A DNA stretch of 64,000 nt from contig NZ_SFCC01000006.1 in NCBI RefSeq assembly GCF_004214935.1, forward strand, positions 124,001 through 188,000. Reading direction: 5' to 3'. Source of the stretch: Amycolatopsis suaedae (GTDB taxonomy: Bacteria > Actinomycetota > Actinomycetes > Mycobacteriales > Pseudonocardiaceae). This document shows positions 17,438 through 26,065 of this stretch, piece by piece. The number at the start of each line of letters is the position of its first letter. The first letter of the stretch is position 1. Made by a program: the position numbers and the translations under genes. The notes beneath the pieces were generated by a model. It had not been told where the DNA came from and searched no databases. It saw only the letters and a list, made by a program, of their open reading frames with translations.

Positions 17438-17486
17438 TGTGCCGTCCCGGCTTGGCCGGGCTGCTTGGCGGGGTTACCGTGCCGGT

Positions 17487-18800
17487 GTGCTCAAGTCCCG
17501 GGTCAGCGACCTCGCTGTCGTCGCGATCGCGGTGGGACTGGTCGCCGCAGCCATCGGTGTCGGCAACTATCTGAACCGGCCCGGGTCGGACGTGGTCATC
17601 TGGGCGTTCGCTCCGCCGCTTTACGGCGACTGGCTGCCGCACGCCGGCCCGGGGACGGTGTTCGCCGTCCTGATCGCCGTCGGTGTCGTGCTGTACGGCC
17701 CGGCGCTGGCCACGCGGTTGCCGACGCGGCCGCTGCTGGGTCTCGGCTATCTGACGGCGGTCGGCTGGACGGTCGCGCTGGCGCTGGTGGACGGGTTCCG
17801 GCGCGGGTTCGCCGACCGGCTCGCCAGCCCACACGAGTACCTGCGTGAGGTGCCGGGGATCACCGACATTCCCACGATGTTGCGTGAGTTCAGTGGCCGG
17901 ATCCTGGATTATCGGCCGGATTCGTGGACCACTCACGTGTCCGGGCATCCGCCGGGCGCGACGCTGGTGTTCGTCTGGCTGGACCGGATCGGGCTGGGCG
18001 GGCCGGTGTGGGCCGCGGTGGTGTGCGTGCTCGCCGGAGCGCTGGTGGCGGTGGCGGTGCCGGTCACGCTGGCTGTGCTGGGCCGCGTCGAGGCGGCCCG
18101 CGCGGTGGTGCCGTTCGCCGTGCTGTTTCCCGGTGCGGTGTGGGTGGGGGTGTCGGCCGACGGCTTGTTCGCCGGGGTGACGGCGACCGGGCTGGCGTTG
18201 CTGGCGGTCGCGGGCGTGCGGCGTTCGGTATGGCCCGCCCTGGCGGGTGGCCTGGTGCTGGGGTTCGGGCTGTTCCTGTCCTACGGGCTGGTGCTGCTGG
18301 GGTTGGTGGCGCTCGCGGTGTTGTTTCTTTCGAGGGCGGCCTGGCCGGTGGTGGCGGTGGCCGTCGCCGGGGTGCTCGTGGTGGTGGCGGCGTTCGCCGC
18401 GGCCGGGTTCTGGTGGCTGGACGGCTACCACCTGGTGGTCGAGCGGTACTACCAGGGAATCGCCAGCGCCCGGCCGTACGGCTACTGGGTGTGGGCGAAC
18501 CTGGCGGCGCTTGCCGTCGCGGTGGGCCCGGCCGTGATCGCCGGGCTGCGCCGGGTGGTCGTCGCGGGCCGGTGGTGGCGTGAGCCGGTGCTGCTGCTGG
18601 TCGCGGCCGCCGTGGTGGCGGTGCTGCTGGCTGACCTTTCCGGGTTGTCCAAGGCCGAGGTCGAGCGGATCTGGTTGCCGTTCGCCGTATGGTTGGTGCC
18701 CGGTGTGGCGCTGCTGCCCGCGCCCGGTCGTCGCTGGTGGCTGGCGGCGCAGGCGGTGACGGCGCTGGTGGTCAACCACCTGGTGCTGACGATCTGGTGA
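17487..18800 (+). CDS. Polytopic membrane protein, GT-C glycosyltransferase-like
   Basis: A 437-residue protein with about ten to twelve hydrophobic helices. Between helices a periplasmic loop contains DSWTTHVSGHPPGATLVFVW, a HPPG motif reminiscent of GT39/GT-C mannosyltransferases, and later WWLDGYHLVVERYYQG. It probably uses a polyprenyl-phosphate sugar, which is inference from topology and from the neighbouring GT2. Start GTG 17487 gives MLKSRVSDLAVVAIAV leading straight into helix 1; the in-frame GTG at 17403 falls inside the divergent promoter repeats. It lies 10 bp before a two-component system. Confidence 0.75.
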   Translation: MLKSRVSDLAVVAIAVGLVAAAIGVGNYLNRPGSDVVIWAFAPPLYGDWLPHAGPGTVFAVLIAVGVVLYGPALATRLPTRPLLGLGYLTAVGWTVALALVDGFRRGFADRLASPHEYLREVPGITDIPTMLREFSGRILDYRPDSWTTHVSGHPPGATLVFVWLDRIGLGGPVWAAVVCVLAGALVAVAVPVTLAVLGRVEAARAVVPFAVLFPGAVWVGVSADGLFAGVTATGLALLAVAGVRRSVWPALAGGLVLGFGLFLSYGLVLLGLVALAVLFLSRAAWPVVAVAVAGVLVVVAAFAAAGFWWLDGYHLVVERYYQGIASARPYGYWVWANLAALAVAVGPAVIAGLRRVVVAGRWWREPVLLLVAAAVVAVLLADLSGLSKAEVERIWLPFAVWLVPGVALLPAPGRRWWLAAQAVTALVVNHLVLTIW

Positions 18801-18810
18801 GGGGATTTCG

Positions 18811-19512
18811 ATGGGTGAGCAGGCCGGGCGCGTGCTGGTGGTCGACGACGACGAGACCGTCCGCGACGTGGTCCGCCGCTACCTGGAGGTCGCGGGGTTC
18901 ACCGTCGAGCAGGCGGGTGACGGCGCGGAGGGGCTGGAGCGGTTCGCGGCGTCCCGGCCGGACCTGGTGGTCCTCGACGTGATGATGCCGGGGATCAACG
19001 GACTGGAGGTGTGCCGCAGGCTGCGGCAGTCCAGCGACGTGCCGATCGTGATGCTGACCGCGCTGGGCGAGGAGGAGAACCGGATCGCCGGCCTGCAGCT
19101 GGGCGCCGACGACTACGTGACCAAGCCGTTCAGCCCGAAGGAACTGGCGCTGCGGGTGGCGTCGGTGCTGCGTCGCGCCAGGCTGCCGGTGGCGCCCGCA
19201 CCGGCGCCGGTGCTGACCGACGGCGACCTGCGGCTGGAGATGGAGGCACGTCAGGCTACCCGGGGCGGACGGGAGCTGGCGCTGACCACGCGGGAGTTCG
19301 ACCTGCTCGCGTACTTCCTCTCCCATCCCGGCACCGCGTTGTCCCGCGCCGACCTGCTGGAGCGGGTGTGGGGCTGGGACTTCGGCGATCAGTCCACTGT
19401 GACCGTCCACGTGCGACGGTTGAGGGAGAAGATCGAGCCGGACCCGGCCAACCCGGTGCGGGTGGTCACGGTGTGGGGCGTCGGGTACCGCTACGACAGG
19501 GTGGCGCCATGA
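18811..19512 (+). CDS. OmpR-family response regulator
   Basis: A 233-residue regulator. The receiver has VVDDDETVR, phospho-Asp in [10 protein letters not shown] and [12 protein letters not shown]; the DNA-binding winged helix has [16 protein letters not shown] and ends [13 protein letters not shown]. It overlaps the kinase gene by ATGA. It is not a MprA duplicate: the receiver and linker differ. It likely controls the surrounding glycosyltransferase locus, possibly through the direct repeats near 17.4 kb. Confidence 0.92.
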   Translation: MGEQAGRVLVVDDDETVRDVVRRYLEVAGFTVEQAGDGAEGLERFAASRPDLVVLDVMMPGINGLEVCRRLRQSSDVPIVMLTALGEEENRIAGLQLGADDYVTKPFSPKELALRVASVLRRARLPVAPAPAPVLTDGDLRLEMEARQATRGGRELALTTREFDLLAYFLSHPGTALSRADLLERVWGWDFGDQSTVTVHVRRLREKIEPDPANPVRVVTVWGVGYRYDRVAP

Positions 19513-20570
19513 TTGAGCCGGACGAGTCGTTCGCCGCCATGCTCGAGCACGCGTGGCACATCCTACCGTTCGCGCTCGGGCTGGCGTTGCCGATCGCACT
19601 GGCCGGGGCGGGGGTCCTGTACCTGCTGCGCCGGGGATCGCTGGCCAGTTCGCTGACCGTGCTGGTGCTGATCCCGGTGGTGGCGACCCTGGTCGGGGTG
19701 CTCGGCATCAGCGGGTTCATGTTCAACACGACGCTGACCACCATGCTGCTGGTCTGCCTGCTGGTCGCCCTGGTGACGGTGCCGGCGGCGATCGTGCTGG
19801 GCAGGGCGATCGCGCGGCGCAGTGTCTGGGAGCGGGAGGCGCGGGAACGCGAGCGTGCCGCCGAGGCGTCCCGGCGTGAGCTGGTGGCGTGGATCAGCCA
19901 CGACCTGCGTAGCCCGCTGGCCGGTATCCGGGCCATGGCCGAGGCGCTGGCCGACGGGGTGGTGTCCGAGCCTGCCGAGGTCTCGGGGTACGCGCAGCGC
20001 ATCGGCGGCGAGAGCACCCGGCTCTCGGCGATGGTGGACGATCTGTTCGAGCTGTCCCGGATCACCGCGGGCGCGCTGGAGCTGACCCTGTCGGCCGTCC
20101 CGCTCACCGACGTGGTCAGCGACGCGCTCGCCGCGCAGACCCCGGTCGCCGAGCGCAAGCGCGTGCGGGTGCTGGCCAGCGCGCAGCCCCGGCCGGTCGT
20201 GGTCGTCGGTAGCGACCCCGAGCTGGCGCGCATCGTGCGCAACCTGGTCTCCAACGCCATCCGGCACACCCCGCCCGACGGGACGGTGGCGGTGCAGGTG
20301 GGCGTCGACGGTGACCAGGCCGTGCTCGCCGTGCACGACAGCTGTGGCGGCATCCCGGAGGCGGAACTGCCCAGGGTGTTCGACGTGGCGTTCCGCGGCA
20401 CTCGGGCACGCACGCCCGACCGCAGTGGCACGACGTCCGGCGGCGGACTGGGCCTGGCCATCACCAAGGGCCTGGTCGAGGCACACCACGGCCGGATCGA
20501 CGTGCGCAACCAGGAGCCCGGCTGCCGGTTCGAGGTGCGGCTGCCGCTGGCGCGGGTACCGGTCGGCTAA
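19509..20570 (+). CDS. Sensor histidine kinase, short-sensor type
   Basis: A 353-residue kinase with three N-terminal transmembrane helices (about 18-36, 44-63, 68-95), very little extracytoplasmic sequence and no clear HAMP domain. HisKA has phospho-His in [19 protein letters not shown]; HATPase_c has [13 protein letters not shown], a G1-like HDSCGGIPE and [18 protein letters not shown]. It probably senses a membrane-embedded signal. The partner is the regulator just upstream (ATGA overlap). Confidence 0.92.
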   Translation: MIEPDESFAAMLEHAWHILPFALGLALPIALAGAGVLYLLRRGSLASSLTVLVLIPVVATLVGVLGISGFMFNTTLTTMLLVCLLVALVTVPAAIVLGRAIARRSVWEREARERERAAEASRRELVAWISHDLRSPLAGIRAMAEALADGVVSEPAEVSGYAQRIGGESTRLSAMVDDLFELSRITAGALELTLSAVPLTDVVSDALAAQTPVAERKRVRVLASAQPRPVVVVGSDPELARIVRNLVSNAIRHTPPDGTVAVQVGVDGDQAVLAVHDSCGGIPEAELPRVFDVAFRGTRARTPDRSGTTSGGGLGLAITKGLVEAHHGRIDVRNQEPGCRFEVRLPLARVPVG

Positions 20571-21625
20571 CCGGGCTGACCGGCGGGCGTCCGCAGCGCC
20601 GCCGTGGCGAAGGCCGCCACGCCCTCGGTGAACCCGGTCGCGGCGGTGAAGCCCAGCAACCGCCGGGCCCGTGCCGGGTCGGCGACCACGTGCCGGACGT
20701 CGGCCGCCCGCGCGCCACCGACGGTCCGCGGTGCCGGACCGCCGCAGGCCGCCGCCAGCTCGGTGGCCAGCTCGCCGACGGTGTGCGGCGTGCCCGAGCA
20801 GACGTTGACGGGCGTGATCGGCTCCGGCGGCTCCGTGCCGAGGGCGAGCAGGTTCGCCCGGGCGACGTCGGTGACGTGCACGAAGTCGCGCCGTTGCCTG
20901 CCGTCCTCCAGGACGGTGGGTGCCTCACCGCGTTCCAGCGCGGACCGGAACAGCGACGCCACTCCGGCGTAGGGGGTGTCGCGCGGCATCCGTGGCCCGT
21001 AGACGTTGTGGTAGCGCAGGGCCCACACCGTGCCGCCGGTCTGCCGCGCCCAGGCACCGGCGAGGTGTTCCTGAGCGAGCTTCGTGGCCGCGTAGGTGCT
21101 GCGTGGATTCAGTTGTGCGTCCTCGGGCACCAGGAGCGGCGTCAGGGGGCTGCCGCAGGTGGTGCAGCGGGGATCGAAGTGTCCGGCGTCGATGTCCTCC
21201 TTTCGCCGGGGCGCCGGGGTGACGACGCCGTGTTCGGGGCAGGCGTAGCGGCCCTCGCCGTAGACGACCATCGACGAGGCCAGCACCAGCCGGCCTACGC
21301 CGGCGGCGTGCATCGCCGCGAGCAGCACGGCGGTGGCGTGGTCGTTGTGCCACGTGTACAGCGGGGCGTCGGACGGATCGAGGCCGTGACCGACGACGGC
21401 TGCCTGGTGGCACACGGCGTCGACACCACGCAGCAGCTCGGCCAGCAGCGCGGGATCGCCGACCTCGCCGCGTACCAGCCGGTGGTCGCCGAGGTAGCCG
21501 GGCTCTGCGGCGTGGGCGGCGGGGAGCAGGGCGTCCAGCAGGACCGGTTCGCCGCCGTCGGCCGCGATCAGGTCGGCGACGTGGGAGCCGATGAAGCCGG
21601 CACCTCCGGTGACAAGTACTCGCAC
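20567..21625 (-). CDS. NAD-dependent epimerase/dehydratase (extended SDR)
   Basis: About 352 residues. N-terminal [19 protein letters not shown] is the Rossmann GxxGxxG motif; active-site Tyr-x-x-x-Lys is visible as [29 protein letters not shown] is the sugar-nucleotide binding region. A CxxC pair (TTCGSPL preceded by RCTT) is an unusual insertion. It resembles UDP-glucose 4-epimerase relatives. Start: GTG 21625 gives the usual MRVLVTGG start but GAGGAG abuts it, so the in-frame ATG 21664 remains possible. It converges with the kinase gene and completes the sugar-conjugate locus. Confidence 0.88.
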   Translation of the reverse strand: MRVLVTGGAGFIGSHVADLIAADGGEPVLLDALLPAAHAAEPGYLGDHRLVRGEVGDPALLAELLRGVDAVCHQAAVVGHGLDPSDAPLYTWHNDHATAVLLAAMHAAGVGRLVLASSMVVYGEGRYACPEHGVVTPAPRRKEDIDAGHFDPRCTTCGSPLTPLLVPEDAQLNPRSTYAATKLAQEHLAGAWARQTGGTVWALRYHNVYGPRMPRDTPYAGVASLFRSALERGEAPTVLEDGRQRRDFVHVTDVARANLLALGTEPPEPITPVNVCSGTPHTVGELATELAAACGGPAPRTVGGARAADVRHVVADPARARRLLGFTAATGFTEGVAAFATAALRTPAGQPG

Positions 21626-21741
21626 CTCCTCGACGCTAGGGAGCGATCCGGCTCCGGGCAGCATTACTGAGTGGGCCGTCAGGAATTCGTCACATGTTGG
21701 TCCACGTGATCACGGACGGTCGCAGGCGCTACGGTGGCGTC

Positions 21742-22242
21742 ATGGAACGCAGCGCGCAACGGCTTGGCCGGGCTCTCGTGGTGATCGTCGACGACCGGGC
21801 CGCTCACGGCGAGGTCGATGACACGGCTGGCCCGCTGGTCACCGAGTTGCTGGAGGAGGCGGGCTTCATCGTCGACGGCACCGTCGTGGTGCACGCCGAC
21901 ACGGTCGCCATCCGCAATGCGCTGAACACCGCGGTGATCGGCGGTGCCGACCTGGTGATCACGGTGGGTGGCACCGGGGTGTCGCCCCGCGATGTCACCC
22001 CCGACGCCACGGCGGGCGTCCTGGACCGGCCCATCCCGGGTATCGGGGAGGCGCTGCGGTCGTCCGGGCTGGCTGCCGGTGCCGTGGACGCGGGGATCTC
22101 CCGCGGCCTGGTCGGCGTGTCCGGCAGCACGCTGGTGGTCAACCTGGCCGGTTCCCGTTCCGCGGTCCGCGACGGGATGGCCACGCTGTCCGCGCTGGTG
22201 CCGCACGTCATCGACGAGCTGTCCGGGCTCAACGAGTCCTGA
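21742..22242 (+). CDS. moaB: MogA/MoaB-family molybdopterin adenylyltransferase-like protein
   Basis: A 166-residue protein with VTVGGTGVSPRDVTPDAT (about 73-90), the molybdopterin-binding TxGGTG...RD motif of the MoCF_BD fold, and SRGLVGVSGSTLVVNLAGS in place of the usual PGSPxGV loop. ATG 21742 begins the MERSAxRLGRALVVIVDD start typical of mycobacterial moaB2; the upstream ATG 21694 is less likely. In M. tuberculosis moaB2 lies between pepD and mscL, and the same order holds here once the inserted locus is removed. Confidence 0.88.
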   Translation: MERSAQRLGRALVVIVDDRAAHGEVDDTAGPLVTELLEEAGFIVDGTVVVHADTVAIRNALNTAVIGGADLVITVGGTGVSPRDVTPDATAGVLDRPIPGIGEALRSSGLAAGAVDAGISRGLVGVSGSTLVVNLAGSRSAVRDGMATLSALVPHVIDELSGLNES

Positions 22243-22246
22243 CGCC

Positions 22247-22414
22247 GTGCCCGCCGACCGCGAACCCACCCGGCGACCCGACCGTCGCCGGGTGGACGAG
22301 GTCTTCGGGGAGGTGCTGCCGGACACCACGTCCGACGAGCGTGACCCCGAGACCCGTCCTACCGACGCCGACCGGTGGTACACGGAGAACCGGCCGCCGC
22401 ACCACGACCGCTAG
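22247..22414 (+). CDS. Small conserved-looking acidic/basic protein, 55 aa
   Basis: GTG 22247 lies four bases after the moaB stop. The 55-residue product (starting PADREPTRRPDRRR, then VDEVFGEVLPDTTSDERDP, ending DRWYTENRPPHHDR) has actinobacterial codon bias and no membrane segment. It overlaps the convergent mscL stop by four bases. Small proteins with a C-terminal RWYxENRPPHH motif next to moaB occur in related actinobacteria to my recollection, but no function is known. It is easily missed because of its size. Confidence 0.65.
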   Translation: MPADREPTRRPDRRRVDEVFGEVLPDTTSDERDPETRPTDADRWYTENRPPHHDR

Positions 22415-22827
22415 TCGTCGCGGGTTCCCGTGCGGGCGTTCTGCTGGCGGAGCAGGTCGCGGATCTCGGTGAGCAGCTCGACGTCCGTCGGCTCGGACGG
22501 GCCTTCCTCCTTGCCCCGCGCCCGGCGTTCCTGGATCTTCTTGACCGGCAGGACGATCAGGAAGTAGACCACCGCCGCGATGATCACGAAGTTGATCGCC
22601 GCGTTGATCACACCGCCGAAGTCCAGGAACGTCCCCTTGTTCTCGTCGAAGATGTAGAAGCCGAGCCCCTGCGCCGCGTCGGACCCGCCGATCGCGTTGA
22701 TCAGCGGCTTGATCAGGCCGTTGGTGAACGCCGTGACGATCGCGGTGAAGGCCGTTCCGATGACGACCGCGACCGCCAGGTCGACGACGTTGCCGCGCAT
22801 CAGGAAGTCCTTGAAGCCCTTCAGCAC
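22411..22827 (-). CDS. mscL: Large-conductance mechanosensitive channel
   Basis: A 138-residue MscL. The N-terminal amphipathic helix (LKGFKDFLMRGN) is followed by TM1 VVDLAVAVVIGTAFTAIVTA, which opens the pore under hypo-osmotic stress, then a periplasmic loop, TM2 AINFVIIAAVVYFLIVLPV and a cytoplasmic helix bundle ending TEIRDLLRQQ. The start was set at GTG 22827 because GAGAGGAG lies five bases upstream and MLKGFKDFL is the usual N-terminus. Same position relative to moaB as in mycobacteria. Confidence 0.95.
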   Translation of the reverse strand: MLKGFKDFLMRGNVVDLAVAVVIGTAFTAIVTAFTNGLIKPLINAIGGSDAAQGLGFYIFDENKGTFLDFGGVINAAINFVIIAAVVYFLIVLPVKKIQERRARGKEEGPSEPTDVELLTEIRDLLRQQNARTGTRDD

Positions 22828-22904
22828 AACCGCTCCTCTCGCCATCCTCAGCCCCTCCGCCACCTCAACGGAGACGCTTCGCGTCGCTTGTCTTACACAA
22901 TCAG

Positions 22905-23546
22905 CTACCGGAGGGTAACGGTTACCGGGCGGCCCAGCGAGGCGGCGGCGACCTGGGTGGCGACCTCCACCGGCGCGGTGAGCAGCACCAACGGTCCTTT
23001 CCCCGTGCGCTTATCCCCTTCCCGGGTGTCACCCACGGCATCGGTGATGGCGGACACGGTGACCGTGGAGGCGAGCACCCGGCGTCCCGGCTCGTGCTCA
23101 CCGCCGGTCACCACGTCGACCTTCACACCGGGGTGCAGCAGACCGGCGACACCGGCGTCGGCCAGCCGGACCGGGACGGTCGACATGCCGGGTTCGGCCG
23201 CGGCCCAGCTGACCAGGCGGGCGTCGGTCAGCGGCTCACCGGCGCGTGCCGCGCCGGCCAGGAGCTTGCCGTCGACGGAGGGCGGATCGCGCAGGGCACC
23301 CGCCGGTACGAGGGGCACCGGCATCTCGGCGACGCGGACGTCGGCGGGTGTGAGAACGGTGCCCGCCGGCAGGTCGCGGACCGCGACCAGGGTGGCGGCG
23401 GTGGGGTCGCCACGGGCCGGTGCGGGCAGGATCGTCAGCACCACCGCGGTGCCGGCCATGCCGAGCGCCGCCAGCCTGCGGGTGAGCCGGGCGCGCCTGC
23501 CGCGGAACTGGGCGCGCGCCCTGTCGAACAGCTCTGCCCACTCCAT
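22905..23546 (-). CDS. SAF-domain protein (CpaB/RcpC-like)
   Basis: A 213-residue protein. A cytoplasmic basic stretch (14-27, RGRRARLTRRL) precedes one transmembrane helix at about 27-43, then an SAF domain at about 52-115 (VRDLPAGTVLTPADVRV) and a C-terminal RcpC-like region. SAF proteins of this type act outside the membrane in pilus assembly (CpaB) or bind sugars; no tad/flp pilus genes are adjacent, so the role is open. ATG 23546 has AGGAGG five bases upstream. Mycobacteria have a similar small gene at this place. Confidence 0.8.
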   Translation of the reverse strand: MEWAELFDRARAQFRGRRARLTRRLAALGMAGTAVVLTILPAPARGDPTAATLVAVRDLPAGTVLTPADVRVAEMPVPLVPAGALRDPPSVDGKLLAGAARAGEPLTDARLVSWAAAEPGMSTVPVRLADAGVAGLLHPGVKVDVVTGGEHEPGRRVLASTVTVSAITDAVGDTREGDKRTGKGPLVLLTAPVEVATQVAAASLGRPVTVTLR

Positions 23547-23673
23547 GGGGACCTCCTACGTCGGGTGACCAGGCGTTTGCCTGATGTGATCGACGGTAGG
23601 AGCGGGTCGTCAGCGTGGTAAAGGGCGAGTTCGTCAGCCTGTGGACAACCGGGGGGCTGTGGACAACCCGGGG

Positions 23674-24033
23674 TCAGGGAGCGGCGGCGGCCGTCTTCGT
23701 CGTGGACGACCCGGACGACCCGGACGAGCCGCTGGAGCTGGACGAGCTCGACGAGGAGGAGCTGTCCGACGACTTGCTCGACGACGAGTCCGAGGACCCG
23801 TTGGACGAGCTGGACGTGGTGGTCGAGCTGCCGGACGACTTCGACTTGCCGGAGTCGGACCGCGAGTCGTTGCGGTAGAAGCCGCTGCCCTTGAAGATCA
23901 CGCCGACCGCACCGTAGAGCTTGCGCAGCGGACCGGAGCACTGCGGGCACTCGGTCAGGCTGGCGTCGGAAAACGACTGGACCGCCTCGAAGCGGTGGTC
24001 GCATTCCTTGCACGCGTACTGGTAGGTGGGCAC
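23674..24033 (-). CDS. Ruc-like redox-regulated chaperone (FmdB zinc ribbon, Ser-rich tail)
   Basis: A 119-residue protein. The N-terminal FmdB zinc ribbon (MPTYQYACKECDHRF) has Cys8, Cys11, Cys29 and Cys32 as four zinc ligands. GSGFYRNDSRS follows, then a disordered tail of about 60 residues that is almost entirely Ser/Gly/Lys/Thr. The M. tuberculosis equivalent Rv0991c (Ruc) is a zinc-binding chaperone activated by cysteine oxidation and controlled by HrcA; both gene position and the CIRCE element just upstream match. GTG 24033 is preceded by GAAGGAG. The low-complexity tail is longer in serine than expected. Confidence 0.85.
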   Translation of the reverse strand: MPTYQYACKECDHRFEAVQSFSDASLTECPQCSGPLRKLYGAVGVIFKGSGFYRNDSRSDSGKSKSSGSSTTTSSSSNGSSDSSSSKSSDSSSSSSSSSSSGSSGSSGSSTTKTAAAAP

Positions 24034-24050
24034 GGGGACTCCTTCTCACG

Positions 24051-24077
24051 TTGGCACTCGCCTCGCAAGAGTGCTAA
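24051..24077 (-). promoter_or_regulatory. CIRCE element (HrcA operator)
   Basis: TTGGCACTC (24051-24059), nine-base spacer, GAGTGCTAA (24069-24077). It differs from the CIRCE consensus TTAGCACTC-N9-GAGTGCTAA at one base. It lies 17 bp upstream of the ruc-like GTG start, so heat-shock repression by HrcA is strongly implied. Confidence 0.92.
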
Positions 24078-24150
24078 CGCCAATTGTGCTTCACATCATT
24101 CCACCGGTGCAAACCCATGTTCGTCACACCCCGGGCATATCCTCCCCGGC

Positions 24151-24534
24151 ATGGCCTGCCGCATCTCCGAACTGGTCCTCGACGCCCGCGATCCCGAGCT
24201 GCTGGCTCGCTTCTGGTGCGAGGTGCTCGGCTACGTCGAACTGGACAGGGAGGAGGACGGCAGCATCGAGATCGGCCCGCCCGGCGTCGGGTTCGGCGGC
24301 CTGCAGCCCACGCTCATCCTCAGCCCCAGCCAGAACGAGCGGACCGGCCAGCTCCCGCTGCACATCGACGTCAACGCCACCGACCGCGACCAGGAGGCCG
24401 AACTCGCCCGCCTGCTGGCGGCAGGTGCGACGCACGCCGACGTCGGCCAGACCGGCGAGGAGGACTGGTACGTGCTGGCCGATCCGGAGGGCAACGAGTT
24501 CTGCCTGCTCAGGAAGCGCCTGGACGAGCGGTAG
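24151..24534 (+). CDS. VOC-family (glyoxalase/bleomycin-resistance fold) protein
   Basis: A 127-residue vicinal-oxygen-chelate protein with two beta-alpha-beta modules. ISELVLDARDPELLARFWCE is the first module and LHIDVNATDRDQEAELARLL the second; the ending VLADPEGNEFCLL carries the usual C-terminal Glu metal ligand. This subfamily (Glyoxalase_6) has no defined substrate. It is transcribed divergently from the CIRCE-controlled gene and overlaps the 3' end of the folate gene by 26 bp in convergent orientation. Confidence 0.85.
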   Translation: MACRISELVLDARDPELLARFWCEVLGYVELDREEDGSIEIGPPGVGFGGLQPTLILSPSQNERTGQLPLHIDVNATDRDQEAELARLLAAGATHADVGQTGEEDWYVLADPEGNEFCLLRKRLDER

Positions 24535-25096
24535 GAGTGCGCACCCAGCCTCCGTCCGGCAGCAGCACGCCGTTCATCCGGACGTCGTGCGGCTCGGTGG
24601 GCAGCTCCGGCACGAACTCGTCGTCGCGGACCAGCGCGATCAGCTCGGCGTCCGCGGCCAGTTCCAGCGACCGGTCGTAGTAGCCGGCGCCGCGGCCCAG
24701 CCGCACGCCCCGGTGGTCGACGGCCAGCGCCGGGACGAGCACGAGACCGGCCGAAGCCACGGCGGTCACGCCGAGCCGTTCCCCCGCGGGCTCCAGCACC
24801 CCGCGCAGCCTGCCCGGGACCAGGTCGCCCGAGCCGGTGTAGGCCGCCCACTCCAACGGGCCGGGGACGTCGGGAATCACCGGCAACAGGACCGTTCGCC
24901 CGGTCCGGCGCAGCTCGTCGAGCAGGGCGATCGAGCCGGGTTCGGTGCCGAACGGCAGGTAGCCGCAGACGACGTCCACCTCCGGCAGGCTCGTCAGCGA
25001 ACGGACCAGTGACGCGGCCTCCGCGACCCGGCGGGCCATCGGTACGTCCGCCCTGGCCGCCAGCAGGCGCTTGCGCCACTGCGCCTTGGTCATCAT
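24509..25096 (-). CDS. 5-formyltetrahydrofolate cyclo-ligase
   Basis: A 195-residue enzyme (MthfS) converting 5-formyl-THF to 5,10-methenyl-THF with ATP. N-terminal KAQWRKRLLAAR is the ATP-binding basic helix; VCGYLPFGTEPGS and VDHRGVRLGRGAGYYDRSL are the folate- and Mg-ATP-binding motifs. Tandem ATG codons at 25096 and 25093 are the likely start; the longer frame to 25138 has no homologous sequence. It is divergent from galU. M. tuberculosis has the same gene (Rv0992c) at this place. Confidence 0.9.
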   Translation of the reverse strand: MMTKAQWRKRLLAARADVPMARRVAEAASLVRSLTSLPEVDVVCGYLPFGTEPGSIALLDELRRTGRTVLLPVIPDVPGPLEWAAYTGSGDLVPGRLRGVLEPAGERLGVTAVASAGLVLVPALAVDHRGVRLGRGAGYYDRSLELAADAELIALVRDDEFVPELPTEPHDVRMNGVLLPDGGWVRTPTARPGAS

Positions 25097-25159
25097 GTCG
25101 CCGCCGTCAGTGCTGTCATTGCCGCCCGCTCGCACCATGCCAGGTTAGGCTTCGCACCC

Positions 25160-26065
25160 ATGACGGGCGCCGAAACCACGCAGACGTTCCGAACCGCCAT
25201 CGTGCCGGCGGCGGGATTGGGCACGAGATTCCTGCCGACCACCAAGGCCGTGCCGAAGGAACTGCTGCCGGTCGTCGACACGCCGGGGATCGAGCTGGTG
25301 GCGAGCGAGGCCGCCCAGGCCGGCGCGAAGCGGCTGGTCATCGTCACGTCGCCGGGCAAGGAGTCGGTGGTCAACTACTTCCGTAACGCGCCCGAGCTGG
25401 AGGAGACGCTCGAGAGCAAGGGCAAGACCGACCTGCTGGCCAAGGTTCGCCGCGGGCCCGGCCTGCTCGACGTCGAGGTCGCCATCCAGGAGCAGGCGCT
25501 CGGCCTCGGCCATGCCGTGGCGCAGGCCGAGGGCAACCTGACCGACGAGGACGGTGCCGTCGCCGTCCTCCTGCCCGACGACCTGGTGCTGCCGACCGGG
25601 GTGCTGGAGCGGATGGCGGCCGTGCGGGCCCGCGAGGGTGGCAGCGTGCTGTGCGCGTTCGACATCCCCAAGGAGCAGATCTCGCCCTACGGGGTCTTCG
25701 ACGTCACCGACACCGGCGACCCCGACGTCAAACGCGTGCACGGGATGGTCGAGAAGCCCGCGCCGGAGGACGCCCCGTCGACCTACGCCGCCGCCGGCCG
25801 TTACCTGCTGGACCGGTCGATCTTCGACGCGCTGCGCCGGATCACCCCGGGTTCCGGTGGGGAACTGCAGCTCACCGACGCCGTCGCGCTGCTGATCGCC
25901 GAGGGACACCCGGTGCACGTGGTGGTTCACCGGGGTGGCCGCCACGACCTGGGCAACCCCGGAGGGTTCCTGCGTGCGGCGGTCGACTTCGCGCTCGAGG
26001 ACCCCGAGTACGGGCCGTCCCTGCGCACCTGGCTGACCGAACGGATGGAGAGCCAGCGCCCATGA
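25160..26065 (+). CDS. galU: UTP-glucose-1-phosphate uridylyltransferase
   Basis: A 301-residue GalU making UDP-glucose from UTP and glucose-1-phosphate. IVPAAGLGTRFLPTTKAVPK (residues 13-32) is the nucleotide-binding loop with the activator-site Lys; LLPDDLVLP, VEKPAPEDAP and GNPGGFLRAAVDFAL are also diagnostic. It overlaps the next gene by ATGA and leads a galU-moeA-rimJ operon, conserved in mycobacteria. UDP-glucose would feed the envelope sugar pathways encoded elsewhere in the window. Confidence 0.95.
   Translation: MTGAETTQTFRTAIVPAAGLGTRFLPTTKAVPKELLPVVDTPGIELVASEAAQAGAKRLVIVTSPGKESVVNYFRNAPELEETLESKGKTDLLAKVRRGPGLLDVEVAIQEQALGLGHAVAQAEGNLTDEDGAVAVLLPDDLVLPTGVLERMAAVRAREGGSVLCAFDIPKEQISPYGVFDVTDTGDPDVKRVHGMVEKPAPEDAPSTYAAAGRYLLDRSIFDALRRITPGSGGELQLTDAVALLIAEGHPVHVVVHRGGRHDLGNPGGFLRAAVDFALEDPEYGPSLRTWLTERMESQRP

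Noticed and set aside
23615..23878. Strongly acidic plus-strand frame (DDPDDPDEPLELDELDEEEL)
   Set aside because: Exact antisense of the Ser/Lys-rich tail of the Ruc-like gene; an artefact of its low-complexity codons.
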